From Lachnoclostridium phytofermentans (GTDB taxonomy: Bacteria; Bacillota; Clostridia; Lachnospirales; Lachnospiraceae): 64,000 bases of DNA. Shown in pieces: positions 27,284-36,713 of the stretch (position 1 is its first letter; every line of letters starts with the position of its first letter). Both the position numbers and the translations under genes were made by a program. Under the pieces are notes generated by a model. It saw nothing but the letters and a program-made list of their open reading frames with translations. It did not search any database and was not told the origin of the DNA. The stretch covers positions 1,565,001 through 1,629,000 of the forward strand of contig NZ_JPOF01000003.1 in the NCBI RefSeq assembly GCF_000733755.1, written 5' to 3'.

Positions 27284-28627
27284 ATGAATTATAATGAATT
27301 TAAGCAAGCAGTGATTGAGGCAGCGAAAGAAGCTGGTTTAACAGATTATGAACTTTATTATAGTACCACATCCGAGATTAATACTGAGATTTATAAGGAA
27401 GATGTTAAGAGCTTTAGCAGTAGCAAGAATGGTGGTGCATGTTTTCGGTGCATCGAAAGTGGAAAGATGGGGTATGCAGCTACTGAAAAATACGATGAGG
27501 AAGAAGCGAAAAATATTGTTATAAGAGCGATGGATAATGCATTATCGATTGAAAGTGAAGATGAAGTAGTTCTTTATGGCGCGGGAGATTCTTATCAACA
27601 GGTTACAAAGAAGGCAGAGGCACTGCCAAGTGCAGATATAATGATAGAGAAAGCTATTGCTTGTAATAAAGCAACGTATGAGCAGGATTCTCGTGTTATT
27701 GATGCAACAGAAAGTGGAGCATTTGCCTCTAATGTAACTGTAAGCATCTATAATTCCAAGGGCCTTGATTTAAATCATGAGGTATCGCTATCCGGTGTCT
27801 ATACAGCTGCTGTCATCGAAGAAAAAGGTGAGATGTTAGATTCTTTGGATTTCCAATTGGGAAATGTCGAAGAAGCTGATATTAAGAAAATAGCAAAGAA
27901 AGCGGTGGAGGGTGCTGTAGAGCAAATTGGAGCTTTAAAAGCGGGCTCTGGTAAAATGAAGGTTGTATTTTCTGGTAAGATGATGGCGACCATGCTTTCA
28001 ACTTTTGCAGAAGTTTTTTCTGCAGAAAATGCTCAAAAGGGATTGTCACTATTAAAAGGGAAAGAAAATACCACAGTTGCTTCCGATATAGTAACCATTG
28101 TGGACGATCCTTTTTATTTCGATTCTTCACTCCAAATGCCATTCGATGCAGAAGGTGTTGCTACCTACACCAAAGAAATAGTGAAGGATGGAGAACTTAC
28201 TACACTTCTTCATAATTTAAAAACTGCAAAAAAAGTTGGGATAAAGAGTACAGGAAATGCTTCTAAATTAACATATTCCTCTAGTGTATCCATCCTTCCA
28301 TATTATTTCTATATAAAACCAAGCGGCCAAACAAAGGAAGAACTATTTTCCTTAGCAGGAGATGGTATTTACATCACAGAACTCCAGGGAATGCATGCAG
28401 GTGCAAATCCAAAGACAGGTGACTTTTCTTTAGGAGCTTCCGGATTCCTTATTAAGGATGGAAAAAAAGAAAGTTGTGTAAAAGGGTTTACGGTAGCAGG
28501 TAACTTTTATAAACTTTTAGCTAACATTGAAGCTATTTCTAATGACCTTGAGTTTATTCTTCCAAAGGGACTTAGCTGCTTTGGAGCACCTTGTGTTCTG
28601 GTTTCAGAACTATCAATCGCAGGATAA
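27284..28627 (+). CDS. tldE: TldE/PmbA family protein, partner of TldD
   Basis: 447 aa with TAGGAGGG upstream. It is homologous to TldD but lacks the HExxxH motif: the equivalent region reads FSGKMMATMLSTFAEVFSAE, as expected for the non-catalytic TldE/PmbA subunit. C-terminal GMHAGANPKTGDFSLGASGF is characteristic. It starts 84 bp after tldD and forms the second half of the heterodimer. Confidence 0.92.
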   Translation: MNYNEFKQAVIEAAKEAGLTDYELYYSTTSEINTEIYKEDVKSFSSSKNGGACFRCIESGKMGYAATEKYDEEEAKNIVIRAMDNALSIESEDEVVLYGAGDSYQQVTKKAEALPSADIMIEKAIACNKATYEQDSRVIDATESGAFASNVTVSIYNSKGLDLNHEVSLSGVYTAAVIEEKGEMLDSLDFQLGNVEEADIKKIAKKAVEGAVEQIGALKAGSGKMKVVFSGKMMATMLSTFAEVFSAENAQKGLSLLKGKENTTVASDIVTIVDDPFYFDSSLQMPFDAEGVATYTKEIVKDGELTTLLHNLKTAKKVGIKSTGNASKLTYSSSVSILPYYFYIKPSGQTKEELFSLAGDGIYITELQGMHAGANPKTGDFSLGASGFLIKDGKKESCVKGFTVAGNFYKLLANIEAISNDLEFILPKGLSCFGAPCVLVSELSIAG

Positions 28628-28670
28628 TAAAAAAACAACCGTAATTTGTTGCTGTAATCGATTAACTTTG

Positions 28671-28698
28671 TTGACTAAATCTTCCCAAATGCTATACT
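28671..28698 (+). promoter_or_regulatory. Promoter of the alpha/beta hydrolase gene
   Basis: TTGACT (28671-28676), 16-bp spacer, TATACT (28693-28698). A hairpin ACATCATTA/TAATGATGT follows in the leader (about 28713-28737). Confidence 0.6.
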
Positions 28699-28759
28699 AA
28701 TCTTCAAAACACATCATTATTAAAAGTATAATGATGTATGAAGGCATGAGGTTCTAGCA

Positions 28760-29818
28760 ATGAGGATAACTAGGGGAAAAAAAAATAAGGTTATGGAGAG
28801 GATCGGATGGAGGAAGAGACTTCTATTCGGTAGTATTTTCTTGCTTATTACCCTTGTATTAGCAATTGTATTTGTACCACTAATAGGGGTATATTATATT
28901 ACACGGGGGCCAATTTTATATCAAGGTGAAGCTAATTTAGATTACCCGTTACAAAATATTTATCAGGCTTCAGATTTTGGTCTGGAGAACAAGATGCTTC
29001 CTATTAGAACGAAGGATGGATATTCCTTATGGGCAACTGAGATAGAGGTAGAAAAACCGGAAGCGGTTATTATCTATTTGACGGATATCAGGCAACCTTC
29101 CATTACTTATTTTTATGGTCATGCAAAATGGATGAAGGAGAAGGGCTATGCCTCAATCCTATTAGAAACCAGGGGGCATGGAGAAAGTGAAGGTAACGTC
29201 ATTGGACTTGGTTATACTGAAATAAATGATGTAAAGGCTGTCGTCGAATATCTACGAAATGAGGAACGCTATCAAGATGTTCCAATTGTTCTTCAAGGTG
29301 TTTCTATGGGTGGTGCAGCCGCGATTAATGCCTTCGGACAAATACCTGAGATTGATGCGCTCATAGCTATGTCTGCTTATACCAGTGTGGAAGATGCCAT
29401 GATTGATTCTATGAAGAAACATGGGGTACCAGAGTTCCTTTGTAAAATAGAGCGACCATTAATAAAATTTGCTTTGTCCATTGTGTTTGGAAGAGATGCT
29501 GTAGAGTCATTAAAACCAATGGAGCAGATTAAGAATACAAATGATCGCCCCGTCTTTTTTATATCTAGTAAAGAGGACTCGAAAATATTAATAGAGAATA
29601 TCAACCGATTTAAAGAAGTCTATCCTGAGGCAGAATACTGGGTAAGAGACTCTTCGGAACATTATATTATTGATGATTCCGATTTTACTAATGTAGAAAA
29701 AGATACGGAATATTGTAATCGAATCTTAGAATTTTTAGATAAAGTTAAAAAAGCGAAGAAAAACGTCCTGAGCATGACGAAAAAGGGCTTATTTTTATTG
29801 CCTTTTTTAAAATTATGA
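28760..29818 (+). CDS. Membrane-anchored alpha/beta hydrolase
   Basis: 352 aa. An N-terminal membrane segment (residues about 20-45, LFGSIFLLITLVLAIVFVP) is followed by an alpha/beta hydrolase fold. The nucleophile elbow is GVSMGGAAA (Ser), with a candidate acid in SSKEDSKI and the catalytic His in DSSEHYIID. Such proteins face the outside or the membrane surface and hydrolyse esters, lipids or peptides; the substrate is unknown. A second in-frame ATG at 28793 is a possible start. The stop codon lies within a degenerate copy of hairpin family A. Confidence 0.85.
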   Translation: MRITRGKKNKVMERIGWRKRLLFGSIFLLITLVLAIVFVPLIGVYYITRGPILYQGEANLDYPLQNIYQASDFGLENKMLPIRTKDGYSLWATEIEVEKPEAVIIYLTDIRQPSITYFYGHAKWMKEKGYASILLETRGHGESEGNVIGLGYTEINDVKAVVEYLRNEERYQDVPIVLQGVSMGGAAAINAFGQIPEIDALIAMSAYTSVEDAMIDSMKKHGVPEFLCKIERPLIKFALSIVFGRDAVESLKPMEQIKNTNDRPVFFISSKEDSKILIENINRFKEVYPEAEYWVRDSSEHYIIDDSDFTNVEKDTEYCNRILEFLDKVKKAKKNVLSMTKKGLFLLPFLKL

Positions 29819-29853
29819 TAAGGAAGAGTTCGCAATGTGTGTTTTCTTGTTTC
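29813..29853. repeat. Dispersed hairpin repeat family A, copy 4 (degenerate)
   Basis: TTATGATAAGGAAGAGTTCG then CAATGTGTGTTTTCTTGTTT. It is more diverged than the others and overlaps the hydrolase stop codon. Confidence 0.5.
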
Positions 29854-29901
29854 GGAACTGCTTGGTTTTATAAAACAATAGATGTTATTCCTTAAAAACT
29901 G

Positions 29902-29940
29902 TTGGAATTTGTATTATATGTATTATAATATATAATACAA
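29902..29940 (+). promoter_or_regulatory. GntR-gene promoter overlapped by an 11-bp inverted repeat operator
   Basis: TTGGAA (29902-29907), 16-bp spacer, TATAAT (29924-29929). TTGTATTATAT (29909-29919) and ATATAATACAA (29930-29940) are perfect inverted repeats spanning the -10, a good operator for autoregulation by the adjacent GntR protein. Confidence 0.7.
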
Positions 29941-29994
29941 ACAATACAATAAAAAATATTAGAAAGCTTTGATTTTATATTAGGAGGTGATTTC

Positions 29995-30378
29995 ATGTTA
30001 CTAGCGCTCGATTTTTCAAGTGATGTACCGATTTATCTTCAAATTCGTAATCAAATTGTCTTGGGAATCTCACAGAAGAAATTACTACCGGGAGAGAGAT
30101 TGCCTACAATTCGTTGCCTGGCCAATGAAATTGGTGTAAATACGATGACAGTAAATAAGGCATATCAAGTCTTAAAACAAGAGGGTTATATCACAGCGGA
30201 CCGCCGCAGTGGTGCTATCGTTAAGGCAAGAGAGAGCGAGACATTGGGATGGAGGGATAAGCAGGTTGAGGATTTACGTTTAGTTATTTCAGAGATTAAG
30301 TTATGCGGGATAGAAAAGGAAGAATTACTTAAAAAATGCGACTTATTATATGAGGAGGTGTCTCGTCATGGTTGTTAA
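29995..30378 (+). CDS. GntR family regulator, short YtrA type
   Basis: 127 aa with TTAGGAGGTG upstream. A winged HTH (residues about 10-75, IYLQIRNQIVLGISQKKL and NTMTVNKAYQVLKQEGYI) is followed by only a short C-terminal helix, as in YtrA regulators that repress linked membrane transport genes. An inverted repeat covers its own promoter. It overlaps the next gene by 11 bp, so the two are translationally coupled and probably work together. Confidence 0.92.
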   Translation: MLLALDFSSDVPIYLQIRNQIVLGISQKKLLPGERLPTIRCLANEIGVNTMTVNKAYQVLKQEGYITADRRSGAIVKARESETLGWRDKQVEDLRLVISEIKLCGIEKEELLKKCDLLYEEVSRHGC

Positions 30379-31753
30379 TATTATTATGGTGGTTTCAATG
30401 TTACCAATACTGCCAATTATTTATTACCTTATGATAAATGAGGCGGAGCCTAAGAAAAATATTGTGCTGGGGGTAACTCTTCCTGTAGAGCAGTTGGATA
30501 ACCCTTTGGTGCTACAAATGATTGCGAGGTATAAAAAAGAGTTAAGAATATGGTCATTGTGTTTACTCCCTGTTTTGGCGGTACCTTTTTTCATAAAAAG
30601 TTTTGCAATAGGATTTTCTATCTATATGATTTGGATACTTGTGGTTGTTATCTTATGTTTTTATCCATTCGCAAAATACAATCAGAAATTATCCAAAATA
30701 AAAAAAGAGCGTGAGTGGAGTACCTCTTATGCGAATACTGTAGTTGTAGATATGAAGGCAGTCATGGTGAGACAATCAAAGAGCCTAACAATTTGTTACC
30801 TTATATTAAATGTGATAAGTTTTGCGCCGTTAGGATATGCATTTTTTTATTGGGAAAAGGATGAATATTTTAGCGGGAAGGTTATGCTTTTCGTAATAAT
30901 GGCATCGATTACACTTCTTTGCTTTCTTATTGACCTCTTATTAAGACGGCAAAAGGGAGAAGTAATTAGTGAAGATAGTATTCGAAATACGACCATGACA
31001 AGAATACGCCGTAAGGCATGGAAAGATTGCTTTTTAAGTATGGCAGCATGCAACACTGTTTATGTAGTTATCACGTACTTTTACTTGGATAACAAAAAGG
31101 TATCAACGATGAGCTTTATGATTGCTACTATGGTTTATTCTGCTGTCTTAGTGTTTATTAGCTTATTTAGTGAAGTAAAGGTTCGAAAGCTACAAAGAAA
31201 GTATAGTTTAGATCAGCCAATGGATGTTATTGTGGATGATGATATTAATTGGATTTATGGGCAGTTTTATTATAACCCAAGAGATAAACATACACTTGTA
31301 GCAAAACGAGTTGGTATGGGAACGACTTGTAATCTCGCCACCAAGGCTGGAAAGATCTTATCAGGTGTAGTTATCATCGCCTTACTATCCATTCCCTTAT
31401 CTTGTGTATGGATATTTTTCGAAGAATTTACACCGATTTCGTTACAGGTAAGTAATCAAGAGGTGGTAGCAACTCATCTAAAGGAAGAGTACAGGATCCC
31501 GCTTAACGATATTACAGAATTAGAGTATCTGACAACGTTACCTAGGACATCCAAAAACATTGGTACAGGCATGGATAATCTTTATAAGGGTGATTTTTCA
31601 GTGAAAGGGTATGGCAGCTGCGAAGTTTGCTTGAATCCTGAAACGGAGGCATTTCTTGTTCTACATACAGAAGAAGAGACTTATATCTTTAGTGATGAAA
31701 CTACCGAGAAAACGATAGAGGTATATAAGGAATTAAAGGAAGTAATTAAATAA
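30368..31753 (+). CDS. DUF1648/DUF5808-type membrane protein with C-terminal PH-like domain
   Basis: 461 aa from the ATG at 30368 with GAGGAGGTG upstream; the ribosome binding site lies inside the GntR coding region. Several membrane segments are visible (residues 1-25, about 65-110, 140-195, 225-285, 335-360). Mid-protein, DINWIYGQFYYNPRDKHTLV is typical of DUF5808, and the extracytoplasmic C-terminal region looks like a bacterial PH domain (IPLNDITELEYL). Homologues are often coupled with YtrA-type GntR regulators. The molecular function is unknown; envelope stress sensing is one possibility. Confidence 0.8.
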   Translation: MVVNIIMVVSMLPILPIIYYLMINEAEPKKNIVLGVTLPVEQLDNPLVLQMIARYKKELRIWSLCLLPVLAVPFFIKSFAIGFSIYMIWILVVVILCFYPFAKYNQKLSKIKKEREWSTSYANTVVVDMKAVMVRQSKSLTICYLILNVISFAPLGYAFFYWEKDEYFSGKVMLFVIMASITLLCFLIDLLLRRQKGEVISEDSIRNTTMTRIRRKAWKDCFLSMAACNTVYVVITYFYLDNKKVSTMSFMIATMVYSAVLVFISLFSEVKVRKLQRKYSLDQPMDVIVDDDINWIYGQFYYNPRDKHTLVAKRVGMGTTCNLATKAGKILSGVVIIALLSIPLSCVWIFFEEFTPISLQVSNQEVVATHLKEEYRIPLNDITELEYLTTLPRTSKNIGTGMDNLYKGDFSVKGYGSCEVCLNPETEAFLVLHTEEETYIFSDETTEKTIEVYKELKEVIK

Positions 31754-31766
31754 ATAGTGTTAAGTG

Positions 31767-31823
31767 ACAAACGGTTATCATAAAAAAGCAAATTGCTTCG
31801 CTATGATTATCGTTTGTTTTTTT
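31767..31823 (+). terminator. Terminator after the GntR operon
   Basis: ACAAACG..TTATCAT pairs with ATGAT..ATCGTTTGT and is followed by TTTTTTT. The remaining 31824-32106 is AT-rich with no clear gene; it should contain the ABC operon promoter, but I could not place one with confidence. Confidence 0.8.
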
Positions 31824-32106
31824 ATGATAGGATAAAATATATTTCTTGTGCTTTATTCTTACTTATAGGAGGAAACATTCTAATCTGCGGAAAAAGTCTA
31901 ATCCACGGAAACATTACTTTTTTCACCTCCACGATTCACTCTTTTGGCACTATTAGTAGAAATTGCGAAATGATACAATACTTTCATAAAGTTTTTTAAG
32001 AGTTAGGAAGTGGGGAGCAGGTTGAAAAACAAAGTTCAACTGGTTTATGAATCGCACAACATTTCCATCATTGAAAGGGCGTAAAAGCGTCAGAAATGAG
32101 GTTAGA

Positions 32107-32880
32107 ATGGATGAAATTATTGTAAAGCTTGAAGGGCTGACAAAACGCTATGATTCAAAAATAGCTGTAGATTTTGTAAATTTAGAAATAAAAAAAGGTG
32201 AAATATTTGGACTACTTGGACCCAATGGTGCAGGGAAAAGTACCACTATGAATATGATTTGTACTTTGGTGAAGCCTACCTCCGGGCAGATTAAGCTGTT
32301 TGGTAGTGAGATGAAAAAAGAGGAAAGGAAGAGCTTATCAAGAATTGGGTATGTGCCGCAGGATTTGGCAATTCATGAAGGGCTTAGAGCATGGGAGAAT
32401 GTAGAATTATTTGCTTCCTTATATGGTATAAAGGGAGAAGAATTAAAAAAGGAAGTGGATAATTCGCTTGAGTTTGTAGGGTTATTGGAACATAGAAAGG
32501 GGTTTCCTAAAAACTTTTCCGGAGGTATGAAGAGAAGGTTAAACATTGCTTGTGCACTGGGGCATCATCCGGAGCTGCTTATATTAGATGAACCTACCGT
32601 GGGGATTGATCCTCAGTCTCGTAACTTTATACTAGAAAAGATAAAGTACCTCAATGAAATGGGTGTAACAGTGCTCTATACAAGCCATTATATGGAGGAG
32701 ATTGAAGCAATTTGTACACGAATCGCTATTATGGATAATGGAAAGGTGATTGCATGTGGGACAAAAGAGGAGTTAATTCAGTTGGTTTCTGATAATCCAA
32801 GTAATGATATAAGCCTAGAACAAATCTTCTTAACTTTAACTGGGAAGAAGCTTCGGGATTATGCGGAAGGAGTAATGTAA
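32107..32880 (+). CDS. ABC transporter ATP-binding protein (ABC-2 exporter)
   Basis: 257 aa. The ATG at 32107 (MDEIIVKLEGLTKRYDSK) has AAATGAGG upstream; the frame is open from 32047 without a good start. Walker A GPNGAGKST, signature NFSGGMKRRLNIA, Walker B LLILDEPTVGID and the switch His in TSHYMEE are all intact. It energises the two permeases downstream (start of the next gene 2 bp after its stop). The exporter type resembles drug, peptide or lipid exporters controlled by two-component systems; the substrate is unknown. Confidence 0.93.
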   Translation: MDEIIVKLEGLTKRYDSKIAVDFVNLEIKKGEIFGLLGPNGAGKSTTMNMICTLVKPTSGQIKLFGSEMKKEERKSLSRIGYVPQDLAIHEGLRAWENVELFASLYGIKGEELKKEVDNSLEFVGLLEHRKGFPKNFSGGMKRRLNIACALGHHPELLILDEPTVGIDPQSRNFILEKIKYLNEMGVTVLYTSHYMEEIEAICTRIAIMDNGKVIACGTKEELIQLVSDNPSNDISLEQIFLTLTGKKLRDYAEGVM

Positions 32881-32881
32881 G

Positions 32882-33940
32882 ATGCTACGTTATCTCATTA
32901 AGAATAATATGAAGCTTATATTTCGTGGGAAATTGATCTTTTTTATGATGATTCTCATACCAGTATTTTTAATTTCCATGTTATCAAGTGCGTTTGATAG
33001 TATGTTGAATGTGAATTATAGCTTACAAGAGTATGAAGTAGGTTACTCTGTAACAGAGGATAGTTACATCTTACCAATACTAGAAACTGTCACCATTGCA
33101 GGTTCAAAGAATCATATTACGCTATATCCATACTCAAAGGAGATAGGCTTAGAAAAGCTAAATGACCAAACCTTAGACTTATATATTGAATTTGGTACCA
33201 AGGAGTACGTGATTTATCAAACAGAAGATACGAAGGCAGCAACAATGATACTGAAAGGTGTGATGTCTTCTTGTATGCAGGGGGAACCGTTACAAGGAGA
33301 TTCTTATCTGGTTGAGACTTTAGACAGCAATCCAATTCCAGAGGCTAAAAACTATTATGGTATTGCCGAAATCGTTTACATGATGTGGTGTGGTATTTTC
33401 TCAATATCAGCAGTCATTAACAGTGAGAAAAAAGGGCAAATCCGTAGTCGGATGAAAATGTCCCCCACTTCATCTTTTCGTTTCTATCTAGGGAAATTCA
33501 TACCGTGTGTAATGATACTGTGTATTCAAATGGGCTTAGCAATCATTATTACCTCTTTCACACTCGGAATCGACTGGGGAGATAAGTTACATTTAAGTTT
33601 TGGAATACTATTTTTACAGGCTATGGCTGTTAGTGCGTTTAGTATTATGTTATATCAGATATTTCAGAATATTGCAGCAACAATTGTTGCCTGTTTCTTT
33701 ATCGTTTTTAGTTGGGGATTCTTTGGTGGAGCGTTCCAAACTTATATGTTTGCAACTACAAGTGAGACGATGGCAAAATTATCACCGATCTATTACTTGA
33801 ATCGTACCTTAGTTGAATATTCCACAAAAGGATCCAGTGAATATGCGCTTCCCTGTGTTGTAATTTTATCTGCTATTATCATAACTGGTAGTATGGTTTC
33901 GATTTTGCTTAGCCGGTTTTGCAAGGGGGAGAGGATATGA
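32882..33940 (+). CDS. ABC-2 type transporter permease
   Basis: 352 aa with six predicted membrane segments: one at the N-terminus (about residues 17-40), a long extracytoplasmic loop, then a cluster in the C-terminal half with EKKGQIRSRMKMSPTSSFRFYLGK at the coupling interface. This is the ABC-2 exporter layout. It overlaps the next permease gene by 4 bp (ATGA), showing translational coupling. Confidence 0.9.
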   Translation: MLRYLIKNNMKLIFRGKLIFFMMILIPVFLISMLSSAFDSMLNVNYSLQEYEVGYSVTEDSYILPILETVTIAGSKNHITLYPYSKEIGLEKLNDQTLDLYIEFGTKEYVIYQTEDTKAATMILKGVMSSCMQGEPLQGDSYLVETLDSNPIPEAKNYYGIAEIVYMMWCGIFSISAVINSEKKGQIRSRMKMSPTSSFRFYLGKFIPCVMILCIQMGLAIIITSFTLGIDWGDKLHLSFGILFLQAMAVSAFSIMLYQIFQNIAATIVACFFIVFSWGFFGGAFQTYMFATTSETMAKLSPIYYLNRTLVEYSTKGSSEYALPCVVILSAIIITGSMVSILLSRFCKGERI

Positions 33941-35196
33941 TAGGTTTTTTAACTATGTTAAAAGCAAATAGTAAATTATTATTTCGAAATAAGGGCTTTC
34001 TATGCTGTATGCTACTTCTCCCAGTGTTAACGTTACTTTGGTTAGCAATCCCTTTGGAATATCCTACCGAATCGGAGGGTGATAAGGTTATTGAAGTCGA
34101 AGAAGAGGAAAGAATATTACTATCTATGGTGGAACTTGAACTCTCCATCAAGGTATATGATGCTTCTAATTCTAAAAGTTCTCAGTACTTGCTAAATGGA
34201 TTATTAGATACTGGCGGTTACAGTGTCTATCGTGAAGATGTAACAGGAAAAACACTAGAAAGGATAAAAGAAGAGGCAATTACGACTGCAAATAAGAGTA
34301 ATCTAGGGGTACAATTATATTTACCTGAGAATTTTGAAGAACGCATTCTTAATGGAGACTACAAAGAAGCTATCATAATCCTAAAAAGTAATGAGGATGA
34401 GAGGTTACAACTTTTGTATGCAAACCTTAATCGTTTGATGGGCGAGATGGTTGAGATATCGCAAATGGAGTCGGAAGGGAAAGAAGTTAGTATTCTTAAT
34501 TATCACGACTTGCTAAATCAAAAGGGTGAGAGTATTGAAAAAAGGGTGGAAACAGTCTCCACAAAAAGCAGCAGAGAAATTTCAACCAAGGAAAAGCATC
34601 AAAAAGAAAACTTTGGTTATACCATATCTTTTATGTCCTTATCCTCGTTATTAATTGGTGTCTTTATTACTGGGATATTCCTAAAGGAGAAGGAGTATCA
34701 AGTCCTTAGAAGGATTACCTTAACAAGGACGAATATTGCAAGTTATGGTATTGCAAAAATTATATTAATCATTCCAACGACAATGCTACAGGTAGGGGTG
34801 TACCTTATAGGGTTAAACACATTTGTGAAAGCAGATATTGGTATTGGTAATTTAGAGTTTGCATTGGTGGCATTTGGGATTGGAATTACATTTCAATTGC
34901 TTAGTATTACATTTGGTACCTTATTTAACAATGTCTTAACTGTTAATTATGTTGCTTTTTTTACTTGGGTGTTTACCAGTGTACTATCCGGTCTTTACTT
35001 CCCTGTGAATAAGGCATCGTCTATGATAAAAGCAGTTTCATACTTTATGCCACAATCCTGGAGCATACGCTTTTTTGAAGGTATCAAGGGAGGGGATTCA
35101 GGGGTTTATCTAATGTTTACTCTAATCATGCTAGCATTTTGTATTGTATTAATAAGTTTTGGAGTGCTTGGTATGAAGATAAATGAAAAAGAATAA
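33937..35196 (+). CDS. ABC-2 type transporter permease
   Basis: 419 aa from the ATG at 33937 with GGGGAGAGG upstream; the 33919 frame opening is inside the previous gene and lacks a start context. It has the ABC-2 layout: one N-terminal membrane segment, a long charged extracytoplasmic region (about residues 45-220), then five segments from about 225, with KEKEYQVLRRITLTRTN at the cytoplasmic coupling loop. It is the second half of the exporter with the 32882 gene. Confidence 0.9.
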   Translation: MIGFLTMLKANSKLLFRNKGFLCCMLLLPVLTLLWLAIPLEYPTESEGDKVIEVEEEERILLSMVELELSIKVYDASNSKSSQYLLNGLLDTGGYSVYREDVTGKTLERIKEEAITTANKSNLGVQLYLPENFEERILNGDYKEAIIILKSNEDERLQLLYANLNRLMGEMVEISQMESEGKEVSILNYHDLLNQKGESIEKRVETVSTKSSREISTKEKHQKENFGYTISFMSLSSLLIGVFITGIFLKEKEYQVLRRITLTRTNIASYGIAKIILIIPTTMLQVGVYLIGLNTFVKADIGIGNLEFALVAFGIGITFQLLSITFGTLFNNVLTVNYVAFFTWVFTSVLSGLYFPVNKASSMIKAVSYFMPQSWSIRFFEGIKGGDSGVYLMFTLIMLAFCIVLISFGVLGMKINEKE

Positions 35197-35251
35197 GTAA
35201 ATCTAGTTTCATTTTACTTGATTAGATCAGGGAACTATTTTATTAAAATGT

Positions 35252-35287
35252 TGGAGCGAAGGGGAATCTATACTTCGCTCCTTGTTC
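35252..35287 (+). terminator. Hairpin after the ABC genes, weak terminator
   Basis: GGAGCGAAG (35252-35260) pairs with CTTCGCTCC (35273-35281), followed by TTGTTCT. The weak T-run may allow read-through into the histidine kinase gene. Nothing else was recognised in 35288-35538 beyond the ribosome binding site. Confidence 0.55.
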
Positions 35288-35538
35288 TAATGATATATAT
35301 TTTCTAACCTCATCAGTGAAATCCCACGCTTTTGTAAGCGGAGGTATGGACTTACCTGTTTTAAAATGCCACGTAGCGGTAATGAGGTAATAGCGTAGTG
35401 GATGGCGAATAGCCGCTTTGGCTTGTGAAAGACAGAGAAATTTAAAAATAGGATTCCTAGTTTGACAGAATTACTATAATTCATTATGCTAAGAATTATA
35501 GGGAATAAATAACATTGAATAGTAAGGGAGTGCATGGA

Positions 35539-36666
35539 TTGAACAAGAATATCATTCGGTATCAATTTGTATTAATCAGGGTTATCCTATTGGGAACTGT
35601 TTTTTTATACCATGCCGTTGAGCAGGAGAGCCAGCTTCTTAATCAGTATGGAGTTTGGGTAATTTATGCACTTTTATTCTCTGCGGTAATTGCTCAGGGA
35701 ATTACTAAGAGGCATAAGATCTTTTTGTTACTGTTACAGGTAGCTCTCGTTATTGTTATGATATCTTGGTTTGGAAGAGAATATGCACTCATTCTTCCTG
35801 TTATAGTGCTCAATGTGTTAGGTAATCTAAGGGTTAGATATCCATCCTATGTTGGAGCATACCTCGTTGCCTTCGTATACTCTGGTAATATGGCTGTATT
35901 TCTATTATTTACTTCAGTTTGCATACTACTGTTTATTCAAAATGATGTAATAATCAATAAATATAAGGAGCTAATACATTCCTATGAGTTAAATGAGCAA
36001 AAGCTTAAGTTTTCCATGGATCATCAAAGTTATAGATTCAAAAAGGAGCTAGTGGAAAATAGCCTCTATTTTGAAAATAAATTGTTAGAAGAAAAAGGCC
36101 GTTTGTCTCAGGCGCTTCATGATAAACTAGGGCATAGCATCAATGGTTCAATATATCAGTTAGAAGCAACAAAGGTCTTACTAGCAAGTGATACCAATCA
36201 GGCAAAGGAAATTTTACAAGCGGTTATTGATAACCTTAGATTAAGCATGGATGAAATAAGGCAACTGCTTCGCAGAGAGAAACCAGACAAGCGGAAAATG
36301 GCTTTACTTCAGCTTACAACCTTATGTGAAGAGTGCAAGAAAAAATACAGCATAGAAGCTGAGGTTAATGTGAGTGGAGACAATAAGGCAGTGCCAGAGT
36401 ACATATGGGAAATCATTTTGGATAATTCCTTCGAGGCAGTATCGAATGCCTTAAAATATGCAAACTGTAAGCATATTACAATAAATATTGTAGTTTTAAA
36501 TAAACTTGTACGGTGCACCATAGAAGATGATGGCGTAGGGTGTATGCAAATAAAAGAGGGAATGGGAATTTCGGGGATGAGGAAACGGGTTCGAGCAATA
36601 CAAGGGATTCTAGATGTAACCTCCCAAATAGGATTCTCTATTAATATGATTTTACCAATTTCATAG
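35539..36666 (+). CDS. Sensor histidine kinase, HisKA_3 (NarX/LiaS) family
   Basis: About 375 aa, taken from a TTG at 35539 with AAGGGAG 9 bp upstream; the frame is open from a TTG at 35515. About five N-terminal membrane segments and a coiled linker are followed by a dimerisation/phosphoacceptor domain with His in SQALHDKLGHSINGSIYQLE. The HATPase_c has a recognisable N-box (DNSFEAVSNALKYANCK) and G-boxes (EDDGVGC, GMGISGMRKRV). It pairs with the response regulator 48 bp downstream and probably controls the exporter upstream in response to an envelope signal. Confidence 0.9.
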   Translation: MNKNIIRYQFVLIRVILLGTVFLYHAVEQESQLLNQYGVWVIYALLFSAVIAQGITKRHKIFLLLLQVALVIVMISWFGREYALILPVIVLNVLGNLRVRYPSYVGAYLVAFVYSGNMAVFLLFTSVCILLFIQNDVIINKYKELIHSYELNEQKLKFSMDHQSYRFKKELVENSLYFENKLLEEKGRLSQALHDKLGHSINGSIYQLEATKVLLASDTNQAKEILQAVIDNLRLSMDEIRQLLRREKPDKRKMALLQLTTLCEECKKKYSIEAEVNVSGDNKAVPEYIWEIILDNSFEAVSNALKYANCKHITINIVVLNKLVRCTIEDDGVGCMQIKEGMGISGMRKRVRAIQGILDVTSQIGFSINMILPIS

Positions 36667-36713
36667 GGGAGTAATTTATTTAAAAAGCGCAGTAAGCGAG
36701 AATAGAGGGGAAT

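Noticed and set aside
31793-31999. 68-codon frame after the GntR operon
   Set aside because: It begins inside a terminator hairpin and has no ribosome binding site.
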